Assembly: GCF_003086295.3 (NCBI RefSeq)
Contig: NC_092051.1
Location: 75,021,772-75,085,771, forward strand
Reading direction: 5' to 3'
Length of the DNA stretch: 64,000 nt
Origin: Arachis hypogaea
Taxonomy: Eukaryota; Streptophyta; Magnoliopsida; Fabales; Fabaceae
Shown here: one piece after another, positions 11,046-21,907 of the stretch
Layout of the letters: the number at the start of each line of letters is the position of its first letter
How positions within the stretch are numbered: the first letter of the stretch is position 1
The notes under the pieces: generated by a model
The model's database searches: none
The model's input: only the letters and a program-made list of their open reading frames with translations
What the model was told of the DNA's origin: nothing
Made by a program: the position numbers and the translations under genes

Positions 11046-11520
11046 CGCGAACCCTACCCATTCGCGCCCCCCCAACCCCTTCTCCTTCCTCTCTTCTCTG
11101 CAAACCAGCCACCACCACCCACTTCCAGCCACCACCACCAACTTCCAGCCACCACCGTCGACCACCCAAACACCGCCGCTGCACCACCCCCTTCTCCCTT
11201 CCCTCTCTTTCTTCTCTTCCTCTCCCCTCTTCCTCCCTCTACCACTACTGCCCACCGCCGCGACCACCACCCCACCGCGCCGCAATCACCGCCGCACCTC
11301 CACCCACCATCCACACCCCTTTCCTTTCCTTCCTCCTTAACCTCTACCCCCATTAACCTACCCGAAACCCCCTGCCTCCGAACAACCACCACCGCGCCAA
11401 CCACCCTCTACCGCTGCGTCAGCCACCGCCACCACCATCCCCCATCCATATCTCCGCCCTACTTTCATTCATACGCCTACCAGGTTCCGCCGAACGCCAC
11501 CCTTCTTTCAATTCTCCATT
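11046..11520 (+). other. C-rich (CCACCACC) leader tract
   Basis: A strongly pyrimidine- and CCA-rich tract. A 219-aa ORF (10863-11522) rich in P, S, T and H can be read through it and the palindromes upstream, and minus-strand ORFs rich in G also exist. The composition explains all of them. It may be ordinary leader of this family or a captured host 5' exon. Confidence 0.5.
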
Positions 11521-12440
11521 AATTACATATTTTTCTATTTATGTTCATAATTAGGCTAGTTAGATATGCATGTTGTAGTGGATTCTAGGTGGTTAGGTAG
11601 CCTACGATATGGTTAGTGAATTTAGGCCTGATTAATTGCACTGTTCGTGCTTATTGTTTTATAATTTTCGTAATTCTACTGTTGCTGTGATGTTAGTATT
11701 GTTCTTATGCTGTTCTTACTGTTCTTGCTGCTATTTCTTGTTCATACCTAATTGCAGTTTGTTTTATTTAATATGAACAATTCTGTTGCTGTTTATTTTC
11801 CGGGAACATCCAATTTTAGCCGAAATGCTGCCCAATTTTCTGTAAACTGTTTTGTTTCCATTCATGTCTTGGTTTTGGCACTTTGAACTCTACTTTACTC
11901 TACTATTACCAAAACAATTCATGAGTACCAGGGTAGGCTTTCTTATTCTTTTTGATTTCCTGGTTCATAATCTGCATTTTTGATGTTTAGCTTCCAATTT
12001 TTTATTCATCATCAACCTGATTGCGTTGTTTGGATATGAGTTAACTGTAGCTTCTAATTGAGAATGCTTGTTACTTAGAAAATGTTCATCATGCCACTTA
12101 CTCTAAACCACTTTTTACTAATTCACTAATTTTAACTTCCTAAACTCTTTTTTCATTCCTAACCTACCTAACCTTTCAACATATCTCTTCTGGTTTTTCA
12201 CTATTCTCTTTAACCTTCTACCAAGGCATGATGATAATTTTTCCTAATTAACATGATTTCTAATACATTTTGGATTGTTAATTTTTTCTTCTCAGACTTT
12301 TAAATCCTATTTAATCCTTAATGCACATTTACTTAACTCATTTTCATTACTCCACTGCTCCTTTGCCACTATATGCTTATTTTGTGATTGCATACTTGTT
12401 TTTCCTGTTTTTATTATATCCTGGTTTTCTGTTTTTCAGG
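11521..12440 (+). other. Long T-rich leader of the env-position ORF (E1)
   Basis: No coding sequence is supported. The T-rich stretch ends TTTTTCAGG directly before the ATG at 12441, which resembles a 3' splice site; the E0 and E3 leaders end in the same way. Confidence 0.5.
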
Positions 12441-13904
12441 ATGTCTGACACCCAAAGAAAAGGAAAGGAAAAGGCAACAACTGGCAAACAGAAAAGAGGA
12501 GAATCCTCCATGTCTATCCTGGACATCATGCATGATGACTCCTGGCGGGAGAAACACCTTACCCCGCAGGAGAAGGCTGACCAACTACTCCCTGCTACTG
12601 ATCACATTAAGTTTGCAAACTGATACTGTGAGCTGAAGTATCCGGTGTTTGCAACCACCAGGTACCTGTACCTGGAGAGGACTCTGAAGATCCTAGAAGA
12701 ACTCCAGCAATACACCTCTGATCAGATCAAACACAGAGGCTGGTTCTTCCTGGAGAGAAACCTGGCTGAGGTCAATGCATCTTGGGTAAGAGAATTTTAC
12801 TACAATTACTTCAAAATTTCCCTAGATGCAGTAAACCTAAGAGGGAAGCAGATATTGGTCACTGAAGAGGCCATAGAGGATGTTCTGAAGCTCCTGCCTA
12901 AACCTGATCATCCAGATGGTTATCAACAGGCTGAGGAGGACATGCGCTTCATGAAGTTTGACTGGGATGCCGTCAAGGCAAGGATCACCCTTGACTCGAC
13001 TGTTCCATGGGTCACGGGTCAGAACACCACCATGCCTAAGGGAATCAAGCGGATTTACTTAAATGATGAGGCTCGGCTATGGCATTAGATCCTAAGCAAC
13101 TTTATTATGCCAAGTACTCACGAGACGGAGCTACTTGTCGCTATGATCACCCTCATATGGTGTGTGATGGAGGGTAAGGACCTGTACCTGCCATGCTTCA
13201 TTCGGTACTACATGGCCAGGGTCCACGTCCGAGGCACTCTCCCCTTTCAATATTTGATAGCTGACGTGCCCTGGGAGGATGCTGATGAGAAGCCACCTGC
13301 TGCAGAATGCAAGAAAATTATCCCTCACAGTAGGAACTTTCTGGCTTTTGGCTACAGACCTCCATTCCTCACTCCTACTAATGAGACAGCCACACCATCT
13401 GCCGGCCCCTCTTCCTCCACAGCTACCCCTGCTACTACCACTGCACTTCCACCTGCCTCAGAGCCAGTTTATCACTTAGTGCACCGCCTGTTTCGGCAGC
13501 TAGACCAGATGGAGCGCCGCAACCGGCGGCGATACGAGAGATCTGAGCGTTGCAGCAAGCGACGCTATGAGCACCTGAAGCTGATGATCCGTTCTGGCAG
13601 CGACATCCCCTCCGAGACTGACACCCCATCAGAGCCATCTGAGGAGGAGGCGGACGACCACGAGGTGGAGACCCATCCACAGAGAGAGGCTGCGTAGGCA
13701 GGGACAGAGCATGCTGCATCACATCAGGAGGCCCCGCATCAGATTCAGGCTGCAGACCCAAAGGTTCCTATTTAGTCAGCACTTCCTTTGCAGCAGGCAG
13801 ATCCTCAGACCACCACCACAGAGACTCCAGCTACCCATCATTCCAGTGATGACACCCCTTCACACCCTGCTTGAGTGAGCATCAGGGACGATGCTTCATA
13901 TTAA
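12441..13904 (+). pseudogene. env-position ORF of E1 with five nonsense codons
   Basis: One frame of 487 codons runs from the ATG at 12441 (MSDTQRKGKEK) to the TAA at 13902 and is broken only by stops at 12621 (TGA), 13086 (TAG), 13695 (TAG), about 13773 (TAG) and about 13872 (TGA). No frameshift is needed. It has a basic N-terminal 25 residues, then a core with VREFYYNYF, a 'VPWVTG' stretch and MARVHVRGTLPF, like the plant transposon-protein family (PF20167 by recollection) also seen in D and B. A basic helix of type QLDQMERRNRRRYERSERC and an acidic S/T/E/P-rich tail follow. Its job is unknown; the position is that of env in retroviruses. All five stops could come from C-to-T changes. The preceding TTTTTCAGG suggests expression from a spliced RNA. 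Confidence 0.75.
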
Positions 13905-13917
13905 GTGTGGGGAGGTC
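13878..13917 (+). other. Hairpin plus PPT-like motif at the env stop (E1)
   Basis: AGCATC-AGGGAC-GATGCT (13878-13895) is followed by ATTAAGTGTGGGGAGGTCG, whose TAA is the env stop. The stem differs from those of E0, E3 and D but pairs perfectly. Confidence 0.55.
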
Positions 13918-14874
13918 GCCATCTCTGGCGTATATTTTTTGGTGAACCACTATAGACTCTTTTTACTTTATTATTTTTCTCTTTATTTTTATTTTTATTT
14001 TCTCAGTACTTATACATTGCTATTTTCATGTATTTTTACTATATTTCTGCATGTTGCACTTTAGTTCATATTTTAGCCATTTAATTTAGTTGCAATTCTA
14101 ACTTATTAGTTATAGAAAATGTGGATTAATTAGTATAGTTTATCCTTTTTAGCATAAGATAACTTAGTTTAAATTAAAAATATAAAAAGGAATTAAACTA
14201 GAGACTTTAACAGAATAAAAATAACCCACACCTTGTATATATAGCATTACATGTTAGTTAGTTAACAACATTTCATCAAGGAGAAACACTAGAACTTTAA
14301 AAGCCACCTTAAGATTTACATTGAGAATAATGGGAACTCTTAATTTTTACTTACTTGACATATATAAATGATATATAATTTTTGAGTTAGAGAACACACA
14401 GCCTGTGAGTTTTGAGCTTAATTGCATGGTTACATTCAAACCATAATTTTTATTCCTGTGTGTCCCGCCCTTCTTATTTATTCTGATGTTCTTTACTTTG
14501 TTTTAATCTATATGTCCGATTATAGAATATAGATACATACCAAGAAAGTGATTGCGGCCATTGTTTGATTCTGGCTCACTATTCCCAAATTAGCCTACCT
14601 TTTACATCACCCTTGTTAGCCCCCTTGAGCCTTTAAATCCCCTCTTGTTTTATAACCACATTACTAGCCTTAAGCAGAAAAACAAAATAAAAATCTCAAG
14701 TTGAATCCTTGGTTAGCTTAAGATAGAAAGTGTGTATTGTTTAAGTGTGGGAAACCTATTGGGAACATGGATGATAAAAACAAAGGGTAGAAAGTTAAAA
14801 AGAATAAAATAATTCAAAATAAAATTTTGGGAAGCATGCTCATGTGAAATCAAAATAATTGAATTACCATGTAC

Positions 14875-14922
<48 letters not shown>

Positions 14923-15658
14923 CAGTATTTGAATAAAGGGGATATAAAAGAATTCCCCAAATGCAAAAAGTGATGCACATGGGATAAAAATAAATAAAAA
15001 TTGAATTATGAGCATGTAACATAAAAAGTGGGAAAAATATGGGAAAATAGGTGAAGAAATTCTTGCTTTACAAAGTATGTATGTTAGGTGAGATCTTAGA
15101 CTAATCAAGGATTCACTTATTAGCTCACTTAGCCTTATACATATACCCTTACCTTTACCTTGGCCCCATTACAACCTTAATTAAAGACCTCATGATTTTT
15201 GTATGCCTTTATTCTATAATTGTTGATTGGTTAGATGAAAAACAAAGTTATAGAAAGTAAGGATAAAAAGAAGAATAGAGTGATTAACCAAATAAACACT
15301 AAGTGACTTGAGAGTAAACACAAAATCTATTGAGGGTTCAATAGCTCATCAACATATATCTCTGCTTAAATTATTAACAGTCTTGCAAAATTGTAAAATA
15401 TTTTTTCCCATCTCAATTGTAAAAGTGCTCTATCATTATCTAAGGTTTGGCTATGCATATATGATTCATTGAGAATGTGAATTATTTTAACTACATGTAA
15501 GTTTTATATACAAGTGAATAAAAATTAGAATTGCATGATTTATTTAGGTAGTTTCATTTAGAATAGATTGCATTGCATGAGATTCCACCACTTCAACCTT
15601 GCCTTACTCTTTATCTTGGATTTAGCATGAGGACATGGTATTGTTTAAGTGTGGGGAA
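13905..15658 (+). other. E1 3' UTR with two further PPT-like motifs
   Basis: No coding sequence is supported. TTAAGTGTGGGAAA lies at 14741-14755 and GTTTAAGTGTGGGGAA at 15643-15658, directly before LTR2, where it must serve as the polypurine tract. An AGGA-loop hairpin (about 15622-15641, one stem mismatch) precedes the latter. A 131-aa minus-strand ORF at 14713-15108 is an artefact of the TA repeat. Confidence 0.6.
14880..14921 (+). repeat. (TA)n microsatellite
   Basis: About 20 uninterrupted TA units in the E1 3' UTR. The corresponding place in E3 (about 21110-21200) is an A-rich low-complexity tract. Confidence 0.95.
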
Positions 15659-17146
15659 TGTGATAAACCCATATTTTATGATATATTTTGTGCCTAATTT
15701 AAGTGATTTATTCAATCCTTCACTCACTTATTCATATAAATTGCATGGTTTTACTTTCCCTTCCTTATTATGTGATGTATGTGAAAAACATGTTTCGTTT
15801 GCAATAAAAGTAATTATTTTGATTACCCTTTATTTCCATTCGATGCCGTGATTCGTGTGTTGAGTATTTTCAGATCTTCTAAGGCAGGAATGACTTAAAA
15901 GATGGAAAGGAAACATACAAAATTGGAAGGAAAGCATAAAATGGAGTTTTTGAAGAAACTGGCAGTGACACGATCGCGTGAGCGACGCGGCTGCATGCCA
16001 GCGCGAAATGGTAGTGACGCGACCGCGTCATTTACGTGATCGCGTGCTATAAGCGAAACGCATTTGACACGGACGCATGACTGAAGCGACCGCGTGGCAA
16101 GAAAAACTCCAATTGACGCTACCGCGTGACCCACGCGGACGCGTGACAGAGGCCACGCACCAGAAAATACAGAAAATGCTCCCAGCGATTTCTGAAGCCC
16201 TTTTTGGCCCAAATTCAAGTCCAGAAGGCACAGATCAGAGGTTATGAAGTGGGGGAATGCATCTATTGAGAAGAGAGTCTCCAATTAGTTACTTTAAATG
16301 AATTAGATGTAGTTTTGAGGGAGAGGTTCTCTCCTCTCTCTTTTAGGATTTAGAATTAGGATTTCTTTTGCTTTCAGGATTATCTCTTTTTATCAGGTTC
16401 AACATTCCTTTTTATTTATCTTCTCAATTTAGTTTATGAATTCTTCCATGTTACAGATTACTCTTTGAATTAATGTTATTTGAGGAATTTCAGTTTATTA
16501 TTGCTTTCTTTTATTTATGTTACTGTTGCTTCCAATCTGAAGACATTTTTATTCCAGTAGATTTACTTTTTTTTCCTTTTGGTCCTCGTTAAGAAATCAG
16601 TAACTCAGGAGTTATCAAACTCAACGTGATTGATAATTGTTATCTTTGCTAATTGAATTGAACTTTGATAATCCCAATCTTTCCTTAGGGATTAACTAGG
16701 ATTTGAAGATCAAACTAATTAGTCACTTGACCTTTCTTTGTTTTAAGTAGAGGCTAACTAAGTGGAATTAAGATTCAATCTTCATCATCATTGATAAGGA
16801 TAACTAGGATAGGACTTCTAATTTCTCATACCTTGCCAAAAGTCTATTTTACAATCATTTATTTATTTTACAGTCTTTTACTTATTTTAATTGAAATTTA
16901 AATTACTTGTTCCTCATCTTCAAAACCCCAATTTACAATCTCTGTAACCAATAATAAGAACATACTTCCTTACAGTTCCTTGAGAAGATGACCCGAGGTT
17001 AAATACTTCGGTTATCAATTTTTAAGGGGTTTGTTACTTGTGACAACCAAAATGTTTGTAAGAAAGGTTGATTGCTTGGTTTAGTAACTATACTTGCAAC
17101 GAGAGTTTACTATAACCTCTAAACCATCAATCTTCCATCTCTTTCA
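15659..17146 (+). mobile_element. LTR2 of E1
   Basis: Begins TGTGATAAACCC after the PPT. Its end is set by comparison with LTR3 and LTR4 (…TCTCTTTCA) and is uncertain by some tens of bases. It contains the same CACGCG…CGCGTG words at 15966-16147 as LTR1 and the CTCTCTCCTCTCTCTT block found in LTR3 and LTR4. Confidence 0.7.
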
Positions 17147-17918
17147 ACATATTCATGCATTCAATAATTTAATTATATGCATTGAGAAAAACAAAAAAAA
17201 AGGCATATATATAAAAAAATGGAAAGAAAAAAATAAAGAGAGAAAAAGAAAAGAAAAAAGAACAAATAATAAAAGGGGACAAAATGCCCCAAGTTAAATG
17301 GTAAAAACAATGCATATGTACTGTACTTGAAATTAGAATGCATGAATATTTGGAAAACATGGTTAATGGATAATTAGATGTGGTATTATGATTACATGGA
17401 TTGTCTAAGTTAGGTGAAAAGTTTAAGTTAATTAAGGATTCAGATTTTAGTCCACATGGCCAAATACAATCCTACCTTGACCCTAACCCCATTACAACCC
17501 TTAAAAGACCTCTTGATATGTGTATTTGTGCATTAATTCTTTTTTGATTGGTAGAAGAAGAGCAAGCCTTAGAAAGCAAGATTAGTAGATAATTGAGAGA
17601 TCGAACCTTAAACACCTGAGCGATTAGAGTGCATACATTTCCGGTGAGGGTTCGATGCTCGATTCTTTGTTCCCGGCTTTCATGAGCTATTTTCCTTTAC
17701 AAGTTCACTTGTACTTTATTTTGTGATGTGAATTAGTGAAATCCAGTTCATATTTGTTCTTGAAAGATTTATTTACTTTTCACCAAGTAGGAAAAAGCAT
17801 TCTGCATTTAGTTGCATTCATAGGTTGCATTTCATACATTCTACCATTCCTCTTCACTCTCTTATAGCTTCTCTTGAGCTTAGCATGAGGACATGCTAAT
17901 GTTTAAGTGTGGGGAGGT
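17147..17918 (+). other. Right part of the E0 3' UTR
   Basis: A/G-rich low-complexity sequence (17180-17280) followed by the 3' UTR blocks seen at 14990-15650 in E1. It ends with a perfect AGGA hairpin TTAGCATG-AGGA-CATGCTAA (17880-17899) and the PPT GTTTAAGTGTGGGGAGGT (17901-17918). No gene is visible. Confidence 0.55.
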
Positions 17919-19378
17919 TGATAAACCACTATTTTATGGTTTATCTTGTGCTCAATTGAGTGGTTTTTATCAAGTCCTTGCCCACTTATTCATATAAATT
18001 GCATGGTTTTACATTTTTCTTACTGATTTTGTGCTATGATTGAAAACATGCTTCTTTGCCCTTATATTTGCTAATATTAATCCTCTCTTATTACCATTCG
18101 ATGCTGTGATATGTGCGTTAAGTATTTTCAGAGATTACAAGGCAGGAAAGGCTTGGAGAACGGAAAGAAAGCATGCGAAAGTGGAAGGAATGCAAGAAGT
18201 TGAAGAAATTACTAAGCTGTCCAGCCTGACCTCTTGGCACTCAAATGGTCATAACTTGAGCTACAGAGATCCAAATGATGCGGTTCCAATTGCGTTGGAA
18301 AGCTAACGTCTGGGGCTTCGATTTGATATATAATTTGACATAGTAGCCATACCGCAAGGTGACACGAACGCGTGTTTCATGCGGACGCCACAGTGACAAA
18401 AATCAGCGTTGCATATTTCTTCTCCAGCGATTTCTGAGCTGTTTTTGATCCAGTTTTCGGCCCAGAAAACACAGATTAGAAGCTATAAAGTGAGAGGAAT
18501 CCATTCATTCATAAGAATCAGCTCATAATTCATAATTTTTAGTTTTAGATGTAGTTTTTAGAGAGAGAGGTTCTCTCCTCTCTCTTAGGATTAGGATTAG
18601 GATTAGGATTTCTCTTAATTTTAGGCTTACTTATCTTCAAATCACAGGTTCAATATTCCTTTAATCTATTTTCTACTTTTATTTATTCCAATTCTTTTAC
18701 TTGTTAATGTTCCTAATCTGGCTTATGAATTTTCCATGTTGAGATTTGAATGTTTTATTTAATATAATTTGAGGTATTTCAGATATAAGATTGTTTTATT
18801 TTATTTATGTCATGGATGCTTTTAATTTAATTTAGATATTTTCTTCCTTTTGGCTTTGATTAAGTAATTGGTAACACTTGAGTTGTCAAACTCAACAGTG
18901 ATTGAAATTGGCAGATTACTGATTGATTTGGGTCGCTCTGAAGCTAGTCTTCCCACAGGGATTGACTAGAACTTGAGGATTAAATTAATTAGTCCACTTG
19001 ACTTAACTAAGTGGGATTAAAATCCAATTCTCATCACTCCTGATAAGGATAACTAGGATAGAACTTTCAATTCTCATACTTTGCCAAGAGTTTTATTAAT
19101 TATTAATTTATTTTTCTTAGCAATTTATTTCCTTATTCAAACCTTTTAAAAACCCCAAAAATATACCATTGCATAACCAATAATAAATCATACTTCCCTG
19201 TAATTCCTTGAGAAGATGACCCGAGGTTTAAATACTTCGGTTATAAAATTTTATTGGGTTTTGTTACTTGTGACAACCAAACTTTTGTAAGAAAGGAATT
19301 CTTGTTAGTCTAGAAGCTATACTTACAATGCGAATTTATTTGTGAAAATTCTAGATCGCGCGAGAGTTTTGTTCTTCA
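17919..19378 (+). mobile_element. LTR3 (3' LTR of E0)
   Basis: Begins TGATAAACCACT after the PPT and ends …GTTCTTCA by comparison with LTR4; about 1.46 kb. It lacks the dense CACGCG palindromes of LTR1/LTR2 and keeps only ACACGAACGCGTG-type remnants near 18361. It is directly followed by the internal part of E3, so E0 probably inserted in E3; its 5' LTR is not in the window. Confidence 0.65.
18484..18490 (+). promoter_or_regulatory. Candidate TATA box in LTR3
   Basis: TATAAAG about 565 bases into the LTR, 55 bases before the AGAGAGAGAGGTTCTCTCC block. LTR1, LTR2 and LTR4 carry altered forms (TTATGAAG, TGTAAAG) at the same place. Position and sequence are the only evidence. Confidence 0.35.
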
Positions 19379-20025
19379 GTCCCACTTTTCATTCCCTTCT
19401 CCTTTCTTCCTTCATTCTTCTTATTGCATTTAATTACTTTTCTTTCTTCAATTTTTTTTCTTTCATGCTTAGTTATTTATGGTTTCTTTTTCATTCTTTT
19501 CTTTCTCTTCATGCATTTTTATGTTGGTGTTGGAGCTTTATTTGGGTCTTATATTATTATACTTGAGCTTGTGGATATCATCAAGAGTGATTTGACAATT
19601 AATATTAATTTTTGGATTACATGAATACCAAGTGTATGTGAATAAGCCCGTATAGCATTGTGAATTTTTAATTATTCTACTCTTCTACTCTAATGGTTGT
19701 TTTTCACAAAACCCTTCTAAAATTTTATTAATTAAATATAATTGTCAATACAAACATTATTGTTAGTTTGTTACGACTGATAATACATTTTGACTTTTAA
19801 TGCTTGATCTATGCTACTCATGACTTTGCCAGCATGCCAATAAACATCTTGCATTTAATTGCCTTAATTTATCATGCTATATTTCCATTGATGTCCTAAT
19901 TGCATGGAGTTGCGACCATGTGTTAACGATATTCTCCTTTACCTTGGCATGATTATCACTCGTACTATCCTCTTCCTTGCTCTATCTCTTTGAATTCATG
20001 CCCCTTTCTCCTCTCCCTTTTCAGG

Positions 20026-20369
20026 ATGGCCACCAGAAAAAGGTAAAGAGAAAGCCTTTAACAAGCCACCGGCGAGGAGAGTAACGAAAAGCACAAGCAC
20101 CTTCAACAAATCAGCTACTTCTTCATACACTTCAGAGCTTGGACCGGCTATACCAGCAGCCAAAGCGACTAGAGCGTCGTAACAAGTGCCAATTTACATA
20201 CCTCAAGGAGCTGATTGCTGGCAACCACCCACCTGAAGAAGAGCCAGACACTCCGGACTCCACCTCACCTACCAGCACTGGGAGCCATGACAGTTCCGAC
20301 TATGGAGATGCTGCTACCAGCCCCCCTTTATTCCTGACTAATGGCACCGAGGAAGGTGCCAAGCTTTAA
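20026..20369 (+). pseudogene. env-position ORF remnant of E3, frameshifted and centrally deleted
   Basis: The ATG at 20026 follows CCTTTTCAGG and opens MATRK, but an extra A in a run of five brings a stop after six codons; the next frame reads a lysine-rich N-terminal region for about 25 residues. The core domain is missing. From 20139 the basic C-terminal helix (LERRNKCQFTYLKEL), an acidic S/T/P-rich tail and the end EEGAKL-stop remain, matching the C-termini in D (29164-29484) and E1. The stop overlaps the PPT-like motif. Non-functional. Confidence 0.65.
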
Positions 20370-20382
20370 GTGTGGGGAGGTC
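20343..20382 (+). other. Hairpin plus PPT-like motif at the env stop (E3)
   Basis: GGCACC-GAGGAA-GGTGCC (20343-20360) followed by CTTTAAGTGTGGGGAGGTCG. Perfect six-base stem with AGGA inside the loop. Confidence 0.6.
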
Positions 20383-21907
20383 GGTCAGTACCTGACTTCC
20401 GGAGGTAATTGTTTTTCTCAACACCAATAGGTTATTTTTCTTTTGTTAGGATAGGAAAGATTGCATAGTAATAAGTGTTTTCATGTATGTTCTACTTGGT
20501 TGAAAAATAATAAGTTTCTTTTTAAGACCCTATTTTTGAAAAGAAAAAAAAATCACTAATTTAAATTAAAAACTTTTTTTTTTAACTTGTTTGAAGATTG
20601 TAAATTGGAACATGAATTATAGCTAAGAACACACAACCCGTGAGTTTTTTAGCTTAATTGTATGGTTACATTATTTAACCATGAATTTTATTCTTGTGTG
20701 TTTCTTCACTATGATTGCAGACTTTACTTTGTTCCATTCTATATGTCCACTATTTAAGTATATTTACATGCTTGCATATGATTGAGGCCATTACTTGTTT
20801 TTGCTCACTTATCCCAAATAAGCCTACCCTTTTATGTCACCCTTATTAGCCACCTTGAGCCTTTTAATCTCCATTTGTTCTATATTTTACCACATCACTA
20901 GCCTTAAGCAGAAAAACAATTAATTACCCCAAATTAAATCTTTGGTTGGCTTAAGATAGAGATTGTGTGTCAATTAAGTGTGGGGAACTGTGGGAACTTG
21001 GGTTGATGAAAGTGTTAAATTTTATTGACAAAATATTGAGAATTTGGGTACCTATTCATGTGAAACTAGAAAAAAAAATCAAATATCTATGTGCATTGAT
21101 ATGTTATGTTTTTTTATATATAAAAAAAAATTAAAAAATTAAAAAAAATTAAAAAAATTAAAAAAAAGAGAAAAAAATAAAAGAAAAAAAAATATATTTC
21201 CAGCATAAATAAATAAATAAATAAATAAGGGGACAAAATTACCCAAATACTAAGTTAAGTTAATGAAAAGATCAATGCATATGTGAAAAAATTAAAAGAA
21301 AAGTTAATGCATGAGTATAAGATGAAAAAAAAAGTGGAAATTATGGGCAGCTAGGCATAATTTTAGAAGTTATATAGAGTGTGTGTATAGGTGATAGCTT
21401 AGGTTCGTCAAGGATTCAATTTATAGCTCACTTGGCCATACATATATCCTCACCCTTACCTTAGCCACATTACAACCTTGAAAAGATCTTATGATGTTTG
21501 CATTGGTATACTAAATATTTGTTGATTGGTTAGATGAAGAACAAAGTTTAGAAAGCATGACTAGAGAAGACTAGAGTGGATTACCCTATACACTTGAGTG
21601 ATTAGAGTGCAATACACTATCAGTGAGGGTTCAATGCTTGATTCTATGTTCCCTGCTTTCATGAGCTGTCTTCTTACAAGTTTACTTGTCTTTTATTGTA
21701 TAATTTGAATTGGTGAAACCTGATTTATGTTTGTCTTGAAGAGCTTATATACTTTTAACCAAGTAGACAGAAACATCTTAGCATATAGTTGCATTCATAC
21801 ATAGGTTGCATTGCATTGCATTACATGAGTCTTACTTTCCCCCATTCATCCTTTCTATCTCCTTGAACTTAGGATGAGGATATGCTAATATTTAAGTGTG
21901 GGAAGTT

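Larger units (their letters stand above)
8561..17146 (+). mobile_element. Element E1: LTR pair enclosing only post-pol sequence
   Basis: LTR1 (8561-9911) and LTR2 (15659-17146) begin TGTGATAAACCC and differ by about 3% by eye. The interior holds the post-pol spacer, env leader, env-position ORF and 3' UTR, with a PPT directly before LTR2. Gag, protease, RT and integrase are absent, and so are the last ~135 bases of LTR1 and any primer-binding site. One deletion running from inside LTR1 to after pol explains this. LTR1 is preceded by GATTAGAAAA rather than a PPT, so it looks like a real 5' LTR. I could not find a convincing TSD, so the LTR pairing is likely but not proven. Confidence 0.6.
19379..21907 (+). 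mobile_element. Element E3: 3' internal part
   Basis: T-rich leader, env-ORF remnant (20026-20369) and 3' UTR, ending in the PPT TTTAAGTGTGGGAAGTT before LTR4. Gag and pol are absent from what is visible. PPT-like motifs occur at 20365-20382, 20974-20988 and 21891-21907. No other gene is supported; ORFs at 19342 and 19424 are T-rich leader. Confidence 0.6.

Noticed and set aside
11043..11404. Glycine/tryptophan-rich minus-strand ORFs
   Set aside because: Complement of the CCACCACC tract; three overlapping frames are all open, which indicates composition rather than coding.
10863..11522. 219-aa proline/serine-rich protein gene
   Set aside because: It spans the palindromes and the C-rich tract; composition alone explains the open frame and there is no recognisable domain or start context.
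8561..17146. Exact target-site duplication for E1
   Set aside because: GAAAA before LTR1 has no match next to the inferred LTR2 end; I left the LTR pairing as probable only.
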